Below, in pieces: positions 42,840 through 53,921 of a stretch of DNA of 64,000 nt; position 1 is the stretch's first letter; every line of letters starts with the position of its first letter. The notes beneath the pieces are model-generated. The model did no database searches and was not told the DNA's origin. It saw only the letters and a program-made list of their open reading frames with translations. The position numbers were made by a program, and so were the translations under genes. Location: the NCBI GenBank assembly GCA_025201845.1, contig MU603937.1, positions 178,854-242,853 of the forward strand. The letters run 5' to 3'. The stretch comes from Martensiomyces pterosporus. Its lineage: Eukaryota; Kickxellomycota; Kickxellomycetes; Kickxellales; Kickxellaceae.

Positions 42840-44493
42840 GCGGCTGTGGCTGTAGTGTTTTTTTTTTCTTCGGCGGGATATAGCCCCCGTCGTTTGCCTT
42901 TTTGCTTGCCCAGACCCAGCCCAAGATCCGGGCAGCTGTCTAACTCAAACTAACAAAGCGCGTAGTTGCTGGTGCATAATTCACCCCTGCAACAAGAAAC
43001 ATTTCAGTTTTGGATGCCTAGTGCTAGCATACGGTCGAGAGCAGACAGGTGTTGATCGGCCAAAGCCCCAGAAGCTCGCACTGCCTTGCCTGTAGCTGCC
43101 ACCAGCATTAGCTGGGCTCATATTCCGCTGTGCCTCCCTTTTTCAGCCCATCTCCTAGATACCCCGCCAGGACCCACTGTGCTCATACCTGGCTGTTTCA
43201 TATCTGCAGCACGCAGTTTCTTCTTTACTCATGCCGCTTGGGCACCTGTCGCTATAGCGTGCAGGATATAAAGGCTAGCGCCGGTAGCGATGGCTGGCTT
43301 TTTTCTTTTCTTTTTATCAAAGTTTGGTGTTCCTCTCGTTTGCCTGATTCACCCGCTCGCCACTTCTTGTCTCACGGTTGGCCAATACTGCAGCAGCAGC
43401 TGCTACCCCTGCTTTCACACGTTTACGCAAATAGGATACTCGGCACTGAGCATTACGCGACTGCATAGATACGTGTTGCTAGGAGCTAGAAGCCAAAAGC
43501 CACGCCATATACAAAGCACGCGTTTGCTCGCACAAAGGTCAGTATCATGGGCTGCTATCCACAACGCACCACGGCTCCTCCATTTTCGAACAACGATGCT
43601 GATGTGGGTTTTTGCTGCTATATGACTCGCCGTGTGATACGCTGTTACCGCTGCCCTCTGGAGCGGTGACGCTGTCTCCGAATCGCCTTCTGCCGGCTGC
43701 TGTACTGGTATGGTGGTAGTACATGGCAATATCGGCAGTGAGCCTGTCGCCCGCCGCCATACCCGCCTCTCATTAGCAGCACATGGCCGCTGCGGTGGTA
43801 GCTGCCCGAAATTGCTGTGCTATGTGAAGAGCACATCGCCATTCCAAGCACCCTTGCTAGGTTTCCCTGAAAGCCAGCCGTCCACTCTCAGCTGGATGGA
43901 CAGCGCTCTGTGGCCCAATAGCAGCCAACGTCACACACAAGTTGGTGCTTTTCTGTCGCTATTTAGCAAGAGCAGCCCTCTCATTTGCGAATCGCCCTCC
44001 TATCGGCACAGTTTGTTGCGCTTGTACAGTTGCCCACGGTAGCTCTCTAGCCCCCTCCCACACGCTGCTGGCTGCCTATTGACACCCCCGAATCACCACC
44101 ACCACTTCCTCTGCTCTTGAGGTTTCTGCTGATCGCCAGCCAATACGCAGCCCACATAGAGGCTACGGTGGTGCCTGGAGAGGTCGCTGCAAGGAGTAAT
44201 GCAACAAGAGGGCAATGTCTATGAGGTGCCTTAAAACCCGCACCTCTCCTCCAACTCCCACTTGCAAGAACTGAAGGCCGCTGCTTCCTATTATTATTAT
44301 TACTGTGCCATTTCATTCCTCTACCGAGGTTTTCTTCCTCTTTGCTCGCTTGAAAAAATATTAATACTGCCTTGCGAAAAGCGGGCATTCACTTTCCGTA
44401 TTATTTTTGCTGCGTCTGCTTGCACCTCTCTTTGGCCACTCTGAGCACATTTGCGCACTGAGCAAGACGGCACATCTCGTGCTCCGCCATCAA
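42840..44493. other. Gap of about 1.65 kb
   Basis: 3' flank of the transporter and upstream region of the Rua1-type gene. A short ATT run lies near 44,289-44,301 and AT-rich sequence near 44,350. I see no coding exon or RNA gene. Confidence 0.45.
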
Positions 44494-46966
44494 ATGATGC
44501 ATCCTGTCTCTAATCCATATTCTGCGTTGCTGGACTACTACAAAATAGTACTGCCAGGCTGCCCCATTGACCTACAACCTGCAGCTTCCTTGCCGCCCCA
44601 GCCGCAGAGCTCTCACCCCATGTCTAGCGCACTCTCTTATGCTGCAACTCCTGCGGATCCAGAAATGAACGATCTAGCACTGGCCGTCGGCCACAAGCAC
44701 ACCCGCACCCACAGACACACCCACGCTCACAGTCATAGTGATTCATCGTTGGGCGCTTCTCCTGCTCCAGCAGTAGCCATGTCTGCTGCAGCGTGTGCTG
44801 AGGATCCAGCCGCTGCTGCGTCATCTTCTGCTGCAGAAACAGCCACCAATTCGGAAGGCACTCTCGATCATGCACAGCAGGCATCCACACTAAACATAGA
44901 AACGCAGCCAGGCGATGCCACCGCACCCGAGACAAATGGCGGGTCTGGAGAAGCCGCTTCACCTTCTGCCGACACTACTATTGATGCTGCCGCAGCTGGT
45001 GGTGAGGCTAGTCTGCAGTCATCGCTGCTGCTGAAGCCGCTTGCCAGAGCAGCTCCTGGGGCCGTAGCTGAGCTAGCACCATCAAACGCCGCTGAGACTA
45101 CGTCCATGGCCACTCCACAGAGCCTGCAAGATAGCAGTTGCATATCGCCGCTGGATATGCTCATTGCCGCACTTGATCCCAAGAACCCCCAGAAGCAGCC
45201 ACCATCGGGTGTGGTTTCCGCCGACCCATCGCTAGCGCAACAGCCCCTGTCCAACGCCCACATGCCAGCAACATGCAGCATTGGCGATAACAGCCACAGC
45301 GGCAGCAGCAGCGTTGGAAGCACAAACGAAGCTGGCCGCCCACATGCCAGCAACATGCAGCATTGGCGATAACAGCCACAGCGGCAGCAGCAGCGTTGGA
45401 AGCACAAACGAAGCTGGCAGCGGCGGCAGCAGCGCTTTGAGCTCACTCCCTGCAAACCTGTGGAACCCCGTCTCGGCTGCACCCCAAGAATACGCATGTG
45501 GAATGCAATGGGCTGCAGCGGCTGAGACCCAGGCGGGCGGGATCAGGCGGGCTTCAGACGGTGCATTCCTGGGCAGCTACCAGCTTGGCAGGCCGCAAGA
45601 CGAGAGCGACCCATCACCGCTCCAAGGGTTCGGTGGTGCTAGAGATATCCGGAAGGCATCATACCCTCCAGGAATCAAGCGTCCATACAGCGACTTTGAC
45701 CATCTCCTATCGGCTGCCGACATGTACACAGGAGCTGGCCACCACGGCAGCGCGTTTAGCACTGCCACCGATCCCCCTGCTCCTAGCAAGCAAGCTCGCT
45801 ACAGCACTATAGCTGGCAGCGGTGTTGCGGGATATGCAGATCCCACATCATCGCCGTACCAGGCGGCCAACGGGGGCAGCGCTGTTGACTCTGCTGCTGC
45901 TGCTGCCGCCGCCGCTGCCGCCGCAAGTATGGCATACAGCACGGCGGCATTTCCCTACTCTACCAAGCGCTCAACGGCCCTTGCCTCGCCTGGCCGAGAG
46001 AATCCACCGACACAGCAGTACCTAAGCACTTGCTTCGAGTCGCTAAACACTAGCGGCGGGCTCTCGCTTGACGCAGGAATGTCGATGATTTCTGGTCCGC
46101 CACTTCCTCCGCCTCACCTATCCCAGCCTCTCCATCTGATTCACCACCACAGCCACAGCCAGCATGCCGCGGTATACCCCAAGTCCGGTGCTCACCATAT
46201 GATGCCTCCTATTCCAACATCCCTTCATCTCGCAAGCCCTGTGGCTGCTGCCGCTACCGCTGTTGCTGCACACCATGCACCTGCAGGCTACTTCTACGAC
46301 GGCACTGCACCACCACTGCCGCCTGCAAGCTCTGGTGCTGGCGCCGCAGGTAGCTTCATGGTCGCACCCAACCCGATCCCAGCCATCCCAGGCGTGACTG
46401 TCAGCCCCAAAGAAAAGCCACGAAGGGTCTCCATCCCCGACCTTACACCCACGGCTGAGGAAGAGCAGATTGGGCCAAAGGCACGGCCACGGCGCCAGAA
46501 GCTAAGGTTTGCGGACGACTTGTACACGCCGATGTGGGTGCGCAACAACGGCCAGCAGAAGGAGGGGTTCTGCGACACCTGCTCGCCTGGAAAATGGCTG
46601 CAGCTAAAGAACAGCGCCTACTGGTACCACAAGCAGTTCTTCCATGGCATTTCGTCGGTTTCTGGCTGCCCGTTTGTCCGGCCATTGCAGATTCGCCACT
46701 TTGACGCGGATATCATCGAGGGTCTATGCCACCAGTGCCAGCAGTGGGTGCCCATTGCCAACGCCAAGCGCCGCAACAGCGTTCTGTGGTTCAGACATGC
46801 ACACAAGTGCCATGTCTATCACAAGCCGAAGCCAGATGGCGAGCTGGAGAGCAGCGGCAGCAACAGCGGCGCTACAGGCAGCAGCGGCAGCGGCGATGCC
46901 ATGGCGTACCTCCCTTCGCCGCAGTCGCAGATGCCCGTGCTGCCACCGCCATCAAATAGCAGCTGA
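44494..46966 (+). CDS. Rua1-type transcription regulator, frame broken by 82-bp tandem duplication
   Basis: Two overlapping open frames make one gene. The first runs from ATG at 44494 (MMHPVSNPYSALLDYYKIVLPG) to TAA at 45370-45372. The second is open across 45281-46966 in another frame. Both encode the same Ser/Asn-rich peptide (HMPATCSIGDNSHSGSSSVG) because an 82-bp segment is duplicated exactly; 82 is not a multiple of three, so copy 2 shifts the frame. The C-terminal region (positions about 46,460-46,830) carries the Rua1 C-terminal signature: MWVRNNGQQKEGFCDTC, WLQLKNSAYWYHKQFFHGIS, GLCHQCQQW and WFRHAHKCH, with paired Cys/His likely binding zinc and DNA. The rest is low-complexity, including a His/Thr run and poly-Ala. 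As it stands only a truncated N-terminal product would be made from the first ATG. It could be a pseudogene, a polymorphism or an assembly error. Confidence 0.75.
45255..45418. repeat. Exact 82-bp tandem duplication inside the Rua1-type gene
   Basis: Copies 45255-45336 and 45337-45418 are identical as read, each starting cgcccacatgccagc and ending acgaagctggc. Removing one copy would leave a single continuous frame. No AG|GT boundary exists at matching points in the two copies, so an intron cannot cleanly excise one copy. Confidence 0.95.
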
Positions 46967-47158
46967 GAGCAGACGCCCTCTATCCTCCCTACTCTGAGGC
47001 ATACTTGCACGCTGTCTTTGGCGCTCTTCAAAGTCCCCTTTACCAATTTCTCTTTTGTCAAATACGTGTACTTGTTTGCTTGCTTATTTCTCTGTAGAAG
47101 ACAGCATAGTGGAGCTGGATATATATATAAAACAAGGGGCCAGCGCTGCCTGTTCGCT

Positions 47159-49039
47159 TTAGTCGATGTCTGAGACATCCAAGCCCTTTGCGAAATCCCA
47201 AATAATGATTTTTTGGTCTTGGCTTGTGCTGACAATCCTGCTGGTGCTAAATTGCACGTCAAACACCCAGCTGGTGTGCGCCTCCTTGAGGTCCAGCATG
47301 CACTTGCCCGAGACAATGTCCCACACCTTGACGGTCTGGTCGTAGGATCCCGAAACTGCGCGCCGCCCACCAGCAAAATGCAGCGTCCGCACAAGATCCT
47401 TGTGGCCCCGGAGCGTCTGTGTGCAGCGGCCAGACTCTGCGTCCCAGACCTTTATGAGCTGGTCGCTTGAGCCGGACACTATTGTTTTGCCGTCAAACTG
47501 CACGCAAGCTAAACCGCGCGTGTGGCCAGCAAAGTTCCGAATGAGCTCTCCGGTCTTTAGGTCCCACATCTTGATCAGCGAGTCGCCAGACGCAGAAACA
47601 ATGCGCCCACCCCTGAGCTGGACAGCGTTCACTGGCCCGCGGTGTCCCACCATGGTACGCAGCAGCTTGCCGTTGCTGCGCTGCCACACCTTGATTGTAC
47701 AGTCCTTGGAGCAGGACACAATGTGCTCGTCGTCAAAGGCGACATCAAGCACGCCTGCAGTGTGGGACACCAGGCGTAGCTGAGGAGCACCCGCTTCCCA
47801 GTTCCAAATGATGATTGTGGAGTCGCTGGAGCCGGTCACAAGAATCCTGTTGTCGTATTTTAGGCACAAGACCGAGGCATCATGGCCCGTCAGCGTGCGC
47901 ATGCATCGCAGTGTGGTGCTATTCCAAACCTTGATCGTCCGGTCGCGCGAGCCAGTGACGATCTTGTCAGAGTCGTACTGGACGCAGTATACGCTGTCGG
48001 CATGGCCGGTGATAGTGTGCACATCAGCGATGCCCCTTTCCCAGTGCCGATCGAGTTCTAAGCGCTGCTGGAACAGGTACCGCCAGTCTGCGCCCACCAG
48101 TCTCCCGCCTGGCTCGCCCACCGTGCTAAGAGTGGGCGACGGTGCAATCATGTGCTGCAGGGCGATTGCAGGGCCAAGCGAGGACCCCGAATACGCTGAC
48201 AAGATGCTCCGCATAGGCAAAGCTCCCAACCCTGACGCGCGTGCAGCCTGGTTCATAGCAGCTGTGTCCTCGTCTCCAATCCGTGGCGTATTCAGTGCGC
48301 TTGTGCAGGTATTCGGCGAAGCGGCTATGCTCTGGCTGTGGCTACCGTGCTGCGCGTTTTTTCTTGCACCGGAGGAGCGGCAGCCAGCGGCAGCCAGAGC
48401 ACGAGGCGTTCTCCACTCTGCCTGCTGCAGAAACAGCCGCCTCCACACAGCGTTGTCGCGGGCAAACCTCCTCCACGACCTGCAAACCTCGGCGATCGTT
48501 GTGATTGTCGGAAAGTCGGCGTAAATGACCACAACAACGGCAATCTCGTATGGAAGGCAGGAGAGAAAGTCTACTTTGCCGTTCTCCGAAGGGAGACCCG
48601 TGGCATCAGCCATCCGGCCAGTTGCGCTGACAAAGGAGTCCTTGCGCTTCACGCAGCTTTTGTGCGGGGCAGATGGGGGCGCAATAGCTGCCTGCGAGGC
48701 CATGGTGCTGCTACTGATACTCGAGCCAGCGTGGCTCGCATAGCTGCTGCCTACCTGGACAAGCGGCGGCCGGCTGGATGCGGGGTCTCTCGACAGCGGG
48801 TTTGTTGGCTTGTAGCCGCTGCTGTGGCTCCATGTATATGATCGCTCCGGAAAAATTCTACTGCCGTGAATCGGGGGAGTGGCAGGCATGTGACTGCTGT
48901 TATCAATATCGACATGCCGAGGCACAGCGGAGTCGTCGGCATCGGCGTCGGCGTCGTCTGGAGCGGCACTCGAATGCCCACTTTTGCTCCAAGGCATTTT
49001 CCACATCTTCTTGAACAGCAGTTTAGGACTAGGTGGCAT
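47159..49039 (-). CDS. F-box/WD40 SCF substrate receptor
   Basis: Likely ubiquitin ligase adaptor: the F-box binds Skp1 and the propeller binds phosphorylated substrates. Single exon, 626 residues from ATG at 49039. The N-terminal 150 residues are disordered and Ser-rich. The F-box (about 157-205) reads FLSCLPYEIAVVVVIYADFPTI, then VCRSWRRFARDNAVWRRLF. Seven WD40 repeats occupy about 335-620: ITGHADSVYCVQYD, LTGHDASVLCLKYD, SHTAGVLDVAFDD, VGHRGPVNAVQLRG, AGHTRGLACVQFDG, RGHKDLVRTLHFAG and AHTSWVFDVQFS, each ending near a VW/MW/IW-D/N. This layout is shared by Cdc4, Met30, Pof1 and beta-TrCP. The sequence does not let me choose among them. Confidence 0.9.
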   Translation of the reverse strand: MPPSPKLLFKKMWKMPWSKSGHSSAAPDDADADADDSAVPRHVDIDNSSHMPATPPIHGSRIFPERSYTWSHSSGYKPTNPLSRDPASSRPPLVQVGSSYASHAGSSISSSTMASQAAIAPPSAPHKSCVKRKDSFVSATGRMADATGLPSENGKVDFLSCLPYEIAVVVVIYADFPTITTIAEVCRSWRRFARDNAVWRRLFLQQAEWRTPRALAAAGCRSSGARKNAQHGSHSQSIAASPNTCTSALNTPRIGDEDTAAMNQAARASGLGALPMRSILSAYSGSSLGPAIALQHMIAPSPTLSTVGEPGGRLVGADWRYLFQQRLELDRHWERGIADVHTITGHADSVYCVQYDSDKIVTGSRDRTIKVWNSTTLRCMRTLTGHDASVLCLKYDNRILVTGSSDSTIIIWNWEAGAPQLRLVSHTAGVLDVAFDDEHIVSCSKDCTIKVWQRSNGKLLRTMVGHRGPVNAVQLRGGRIVSASGDSLIKMWDLKTGELIRNFAGHTRGLACVQFDGKTIVSGSSDQLIKVWDAESGRCTQTLRGHKDLVRTLHFAGGRRAVSGSYDQTVKVWDIVSGKCMLDLKEAHTSWVFDVQFSTSRIVSTSQDQKIIIWDFAKGLDVSDID

Positions 49040-51932
49040 ATAAGATACAAGTAACGATGCTATTAGAAAGCAGGCAAGTGCGCAGATGTGGCAAAATGCG
49101 TTCAGATGCGCGCTGGACTATGTGTGCGCATGCAGCTGAGGTGGCCCCAGCAGGAATTGCTTTTTTTTTTTTTGCTGGCACAGTACGCAGACAAAGTATA
49201 TGAGGCGAGGCTGCAAAAGGAGGATATTCAAGGAATGAGCGGGGAGAGGAAGCAAAAGTGGATGAGGGCAGCGTCCTTTAGGCTCTCACTAGAGCATAGC
49301 CTGACGGCAGCAAGAGGAGATGGCGTTTAGCGCGGGAGGACGATGTGGCACGAGAAGGGGATGTGGGTGCGGGGAGGGGTGTGGAAGAGGGTGCTTTTCA
49401 GGCTAGCATTATTATTGCCGTTTATCCACACACACGCTCGCAAGTGCCCAAGCACATTGTGCCAAATACGACCGTCTCTTCCCTTGTTCCAGCCCACCCC
49501 CGCACCTCCGAGTAGAAGCGTGGCCCGCCATAGTGAGATCACGGCAAGCGCATCGCACACATATTGGCAAGCAGATTGAAAGCGCAAGTGGCGGTGTATT
49601 CCAAACTACCCAGAAGTGCTACGTGTCTTAGCCTGCCTGCCCACCTGTTCGCTTGCACACCCGTCTCCACACCAGTCCAGAGTACTGAATGTGTATGTGC
49701 GTGTGCGGCAAAGCTTGTGTGGTGTGGGGGTGCGAAGGAATACAGAGTGCAAGCAAAAGCGGAGGCGAAAAGTCATATTAGGCAAGGGCTGGCTGCATTT
49801 TGCGAATTCTCCGGAAACGTTTGCGCGGAGGGCGGAGACAGCATCTGTGCGCTGGCTGCTATGCACAACCAATACTGCCCATGCTGGCGCAATGTGCTGC
49901 GTATATTAGCGGCAGGGGTGGCCTGTACGTAATGGAAAGAGAGCCTGGATCGAGGCCTGTGGAAACGCAGTGCACGCGAATAGTATCTCTTACCCTTTTT
50001 TTTATCCGGCAGGCACCAGCTGGCTAACGTAGACGCGCTGCAGTGTGTGATGTTGGTCGTGATCGAGCTATTGTCGCTATAGCAGTACTGGCAATGACGA
50101 ACAGCGGCAGTAGGAGCTGCGCGCTGTTGAGCAGGCGGAGAGGACGCGGCTTGTGAGCTGGTGTAGAGGCAAGGCGAGAGCAGTGTATAGATCTCAGCAG
50201 AGGGAAAGTGAAGAAAGAAGAAGAGTACTGGAAGCAAGAATGGGGGACAGGGATGATTGTGAGTGCGTTTTTTTTGAATAGGCGAAGGATACCGGTATCA
50301 AATCTCGCGTGCTGCAAGAGGCAGAGCAGAAGGAGGCACCGCTAGCCGCCGCTAACACAGCTGGAGAATTTGGCCAACATGGCAGGGTTTTGCGTTTGTA
50401 AGCGAGTATACAACACATGTAGGCGAAGTGCTTGCAGCCTGCCCCTCTGATCTCCCGTCTCGCAGTGTAGCAGAAGCTGTGTACTCTTGCCGTGTAACCG
50501 CCGGTGTATTCTTTGGGCGAATAGCGCCGTCCGCGGTGGTGGATCAGCCCGCCTGTTGCATCCTCCACCAGGCGAACAGCCGCACTATTTACACGCCACT
50601 CCGCCAGCTTCCCAACACGCCCTCGGCGGTTGCTCTTGCCACTGCTTTGAACCCGCGCAGCACAGCACAGCACAGCCCAACACCAGGCCGCTCCTCCTTT
50701 CCTACTCTGGGCAAAAGATCCTGCCCGCAACAATGCGCACTAGCTGCGCATGCAAATGCGTTCAAAGTCAGCTGCGGCTGAGTTAAAATTTATTACAGCA
50801 TTCATCTGGCATGCAAGGAGTCTAATGGACGCAAAAGCTATATCCCCTGGCTCGATGGCATGGCCTACAGTTGTCAGCGAGCGCGGCAGACAGAGTGCAG
50901 CACTGGTTTAGCACAAACGCAAAGGACAAGTGCAAAAAGCACGACAGCAGCCGCGTGTGCAATGTTGTACAGCTTCAGAAACGAACAAATAATCAGCGAT
51001 GAGTCTCATACGGCACTTCCTAATTTGTATTCATAAAATTTCATCATCTTATTATACAAGAAACACTAGCAACAAGCAAGAGCGGTGGCACACTTACATG
51101 TAGCAGCATGCGTGGCCCTGCTGGGGCTGCACAAGCAGCCCGGATATCTTGGCTCGAGCGGAAGAAATACATGCACCTACAGACCCAGACTAGAAGCACT
51201 AACACCGCGATGGAAGCAGGGCCAATGTGGCTATTAGCAATATGAAGATGCACAGGCGAGCCATCGCACGGCAGTCCCGGGCGTAGCTTGGAGAGATCAG
51301 ACTTCTAAGGAAGGTCAATTTGAACCCAGCATTGGACAGGGCACAAGTGCCAGTGTCCTTCGGTGGAAACTGCGAATAAAGAATAACTTTCATCATGTCT
51401 CGCTCCAATGGCGCCGCATCCAGCAGCAGAGCAAACACAGACACATACCTCACCAAAATAGCCCGCACAGCGCCAAGCCCTCCAGCAGAGAAGCGCGAAA
51501 CCACCTGCTGCCTCGCAAACCTAACCATCGATGCACAGAACCAAGAGGCAAAAAGCAAATCCCGCATTAGCAAGCGCGCTCAAGACAGCTGCCTCGTATC
51601 ACATGAATGCAAGGGTGGTGTGCGGCGGTCAGGAAGGTAATACTGGCAAGTATAAAAAGCCCACAGCGAATGGGCCAGGATAACGTCACCATGGTCGATA
51701 AGACGGGGATAGAAGTTGAAGACATCATTCCACACAGAGCCAAAGGGGCTGGTCTGGGAGCAGCAACAAGTACATACCTCTTGCTGGGGCAGCCAGCACA
51801 CAAACGCGCGACAGAACAAGACACACCTCACACTACCATTATACACAACAACCAAAACAAGCTGAAACAAAGATGCAAAGGAAACAAGGTGCTATGCCTA
51901 GGCCCAAGTTCAGCTGCAGCGAAAGCAAGGGC

Positions 51933-51939
51933 TTTTATA
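51933..51939 (-). promoter_or_regulatory. TATAAAA box of a putative small minus-strand transcript
   Basis: Perfect TATAAAA on the minus strand, 150-500 bases upstream of two GTATGT donors. No confirmed gene downstream. Confidence 0.25.
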
Positions 51940-52137
51940 CTGCTGGAAAGCCGCTGGTGCCGCCCCTCTCGTCCGTGAAAATTTTTCCATCGATTCGCCA
52001 GCTCGGCTGAGTTGCAAAAGCGCGCACATCGACTCGCCGCTTTTGGTATGTACTCAATCCCCCTGCCCCAAGCTGGAATCTTCTGTGGGCTGCTGTGGCT
52101 CGCCATATCGAACACGGCCGAACCTGTGCGACAACTC

Positions 52138-52171
52138 CAGCAGCAGCAGCAGCAGCGGCGGCGGCGGCGGC
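52138..52171. repeat. CAG/CGG trinucleotide repeat
   Basis: Run of CAG units passing into CGG units, upstream of the PH-domain gene and probably in its leader or leader intron. Confidence 0.85.
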
Positions 52172-52773
52172 GACGTTGCCGCCTGCAGTCTGTATGGCTT
52201 TTGTGCTGTTGGCCCAGCCGATGCAGCTGCGCCGCGGTGTCCGCTGCTCAGATCAAGACAGCATTTCCAGCCGAAATTGCGTGGGCGCAATGTACCGCTT
52301 GATCATGCCGGCTTGGGGGAATGCAGAGGGGTGTTCAATTCGCTCGCGCCGCATCTGGTCGCGACAACATCGAGACAGCAGGCACAGTGTGTTGCTGCTG
52401 TGGTTACTTGCGCGTCGGAGCGCAGTTACTGCACCATGAACACACGCGTGCTATACTCAAGCGGGCTTTTCTGTCGCACTACGCTCACACTATTTATTCA
52501 ATGCTGCTGTGCGACGCCAGCCTTTGCCCCTATCGTAAACATGCCATCTCCAGCGGAGCTGTGTTTGCTTGGAGTCTCGCTGGGCGCGTAAACACTGCCG
52601 TGCAGCCGTACTTAACCAGCAGACAGACGCGCCCCGTCAACCTCTCCTTCTCAAACATCTCTCTGACAGACACACTAATACCAGGACTGCCTGCCTGCTT
52701 GGAGCCCCTACTACCATTTACCCCACCTTTGTCGCATTTCTGGATCCGCAACCCTCCCTAAATCACAGCTCAG

Positions 52774-53538
52774 ATGTCAGCGAACAGCCGCTCCAGAGAT
52801 CACCTGCTCAACAGCAGCGACTCCACGCTTCTCTCCTTGGTGCCGAGGGATCTGTTTGTCGGCTATATGCACAAGATGAACCGGCACAGCCGGTGGCAGA
52901 GCCGCATGTTTGTTTTAGACAGTGTGCGCATCTCCTGCTACAGTGAAAAGCCCTTGTTTCTAGCAAACAGGAGGTTTGGCTCCACGCCTACTGCTGTTTC
53001 TTTGACTTTTGGCGGCAGCAGCAGCAGTGACGGCGAAATACCGCCAAAATGGAGCATCCTGTTGACAGAGATTTGCGACGTCAGCCCACACGGAAACAGG
53101 GGTGTGGTCATCAGCATATTCAACCGCGCCTTTCCGCTTCAGTGCAAATCCAGGTCTGTCCGCGACATGTGGCTGAAGGAGATCGAAGGCAGGCGTGCAA
53201 GGGCTCAGTCGGAGAGCTGGAGCAGGAGAAGCGGTGGGAGCAGCGCATCCACGGGAACAAAAGGCTCTGCTGTGGGCAGCACATTCAGACAAGAGTTTGA
53301 CTACTACTTGGCTCAGAAGCTTGCTGATAAAGTTCCGCCAGGAACGTTCAACTCGGTCCACGCACCAGCTGCAGGACCGCGTAACGAACAAGCGGTGCTG
53401 TCTCCGGCCCTGGCTTGCGTAGCGGACAGAGCGCAGCTTCCAATAGGCCAGCTAAAGATTTTTAGGCGCAGCAAGGAGTACAGGCCAATTCCGCGAGAGC
53501 TGCTCGCAATGACCAGGCCAGCCACGTCGTATTGCTAG
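52774..53538 (+). CDS. PH-domain protein
   Basis: 254 residues, single coding exon, ATG at 52774 directly after an acceptor-like CTCAG that may end a 5' UTR intron. The PH domain spans about 26-140: LFVGYMHKMNRHSRWQSRMFVLDSVRISCYSE opens the barrel, WSILLTEICDV and GVVISIFNRAFPLQCKS are the middle strands, and VRDMWLKEIEGRRAR is the closing helix with its invariant Trp. PH domains bind phosphoinositides or proteins, so membrane recruitment is the likely role. A Ser-rich linker follows, then FRQEFDYYLAQKLADKVP and IFRRSKEYRPIPRELL, which I do not recognise. It converges with Vac8 (stops 53538 and 53922). Confidence 0.82.
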   Translation: MSANSRSRDHLLNSSDSTLLSLVPRDLFVGYMHKMNRHSRWQSRMFVLDSVRISCYSEKPLFLANRRFGSTPTAVSLTFGGSSSSDGEIPPKWSILLTEICDVSPHGNRGVVISIFNRAFPLQCKSRSVRDMWLKEIEGRRARAQSESWSRRSGGSSASTGTKGSAVGSTFRQEFDYYLAQKLADKVPPGTFNSVHAPAAGPRNEQAVLSPALACVADRAQLPIGQLKIFRRSKEYRPIPRELLAMTRPATSYC

Positions 53539-53921
53539 CTCGCTTCCTCGATGCAGCAGTATGCATCCCCTTTCTTCCATTTCGCCCTAGTATTGCTTTA
53601 GCATTGTTGCTTTCCTCTTTTAATTTCCCTTCCGGCCATAGCGCGCCAGCAAGACGGCGGTATATTCATTAGCTAATTGGTATTGCGCTTTAATGTAGAA
53701 ATATGTTGTGGTGATGAGTAGATATGCGAACAAAGGTAGTCAGAAAGGCGGAAGGAAAGTTGGGGGGGGGAGGAGGAAGGAGGGAGAGAGGAAAAGAGCG
53801 GCAAAGCGAGATGGAGAGAAAAAGGCTAGAAAGGCGATACGTGTATGTAATGGTGGTGGTGTGTGTGGGGAGCAGTGCTCGTGCCACGGCTTGCCGCAGA
53901 AGCAGGGCTGCCTCGCTGACC
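53539..53921. other. Convergent gap between PH protein and Vac8
   Basis: 383 bases of 3' flank for both genes; a G/A-rich tract lies at 53,759-53,800. Nothing else seen. Confidence 0.5.

Larger units (their letters stand above)
49040..52773. other. Gene-poor stretch of about 3.7 kb with hints of a small spliced minus-strand gene
   Basis: No confident gene. On the minus strand a TATAAAA box (51933-51939) is followed by two strong GAGGTATGT donors (51777 and 51448) and a TTATTCGCAG acceptor ending at 51370. An exon pair 51449-51528 and 51315-51369 would encode 44 residues starting MVRFARQQVVSRF, which looks like a mitochondrial presequence, but I recognise no family. On the + strand GTATGT at 52047 and CTCAG immediately before the PH-protein ATG could delimit a 5' UTR intron. 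A CAG/CGG simple repeat lies at 52138-52171. Confidence 0.35.

Noticed and set aside
44407..44493. Upstream extension of the Rua1-type frame
   Set aside because: Starts with TTG; the first ATG pair is at 44494-44499.
45255..45418. Intron spanning one copy of the 82-bp repeat in the Rua1-type gene
   Set aside because: No AG|GT boundary exists at equivalent points in the two copies, and the only GT in the repeat's Ser-coding part (gttgga) is a poor donor.
50194..50733. 179-codon minus-strand open frame
   Set aside because: Composition is Cys/Arg/Ser-rich with no recognisable segment and no conserved motif.
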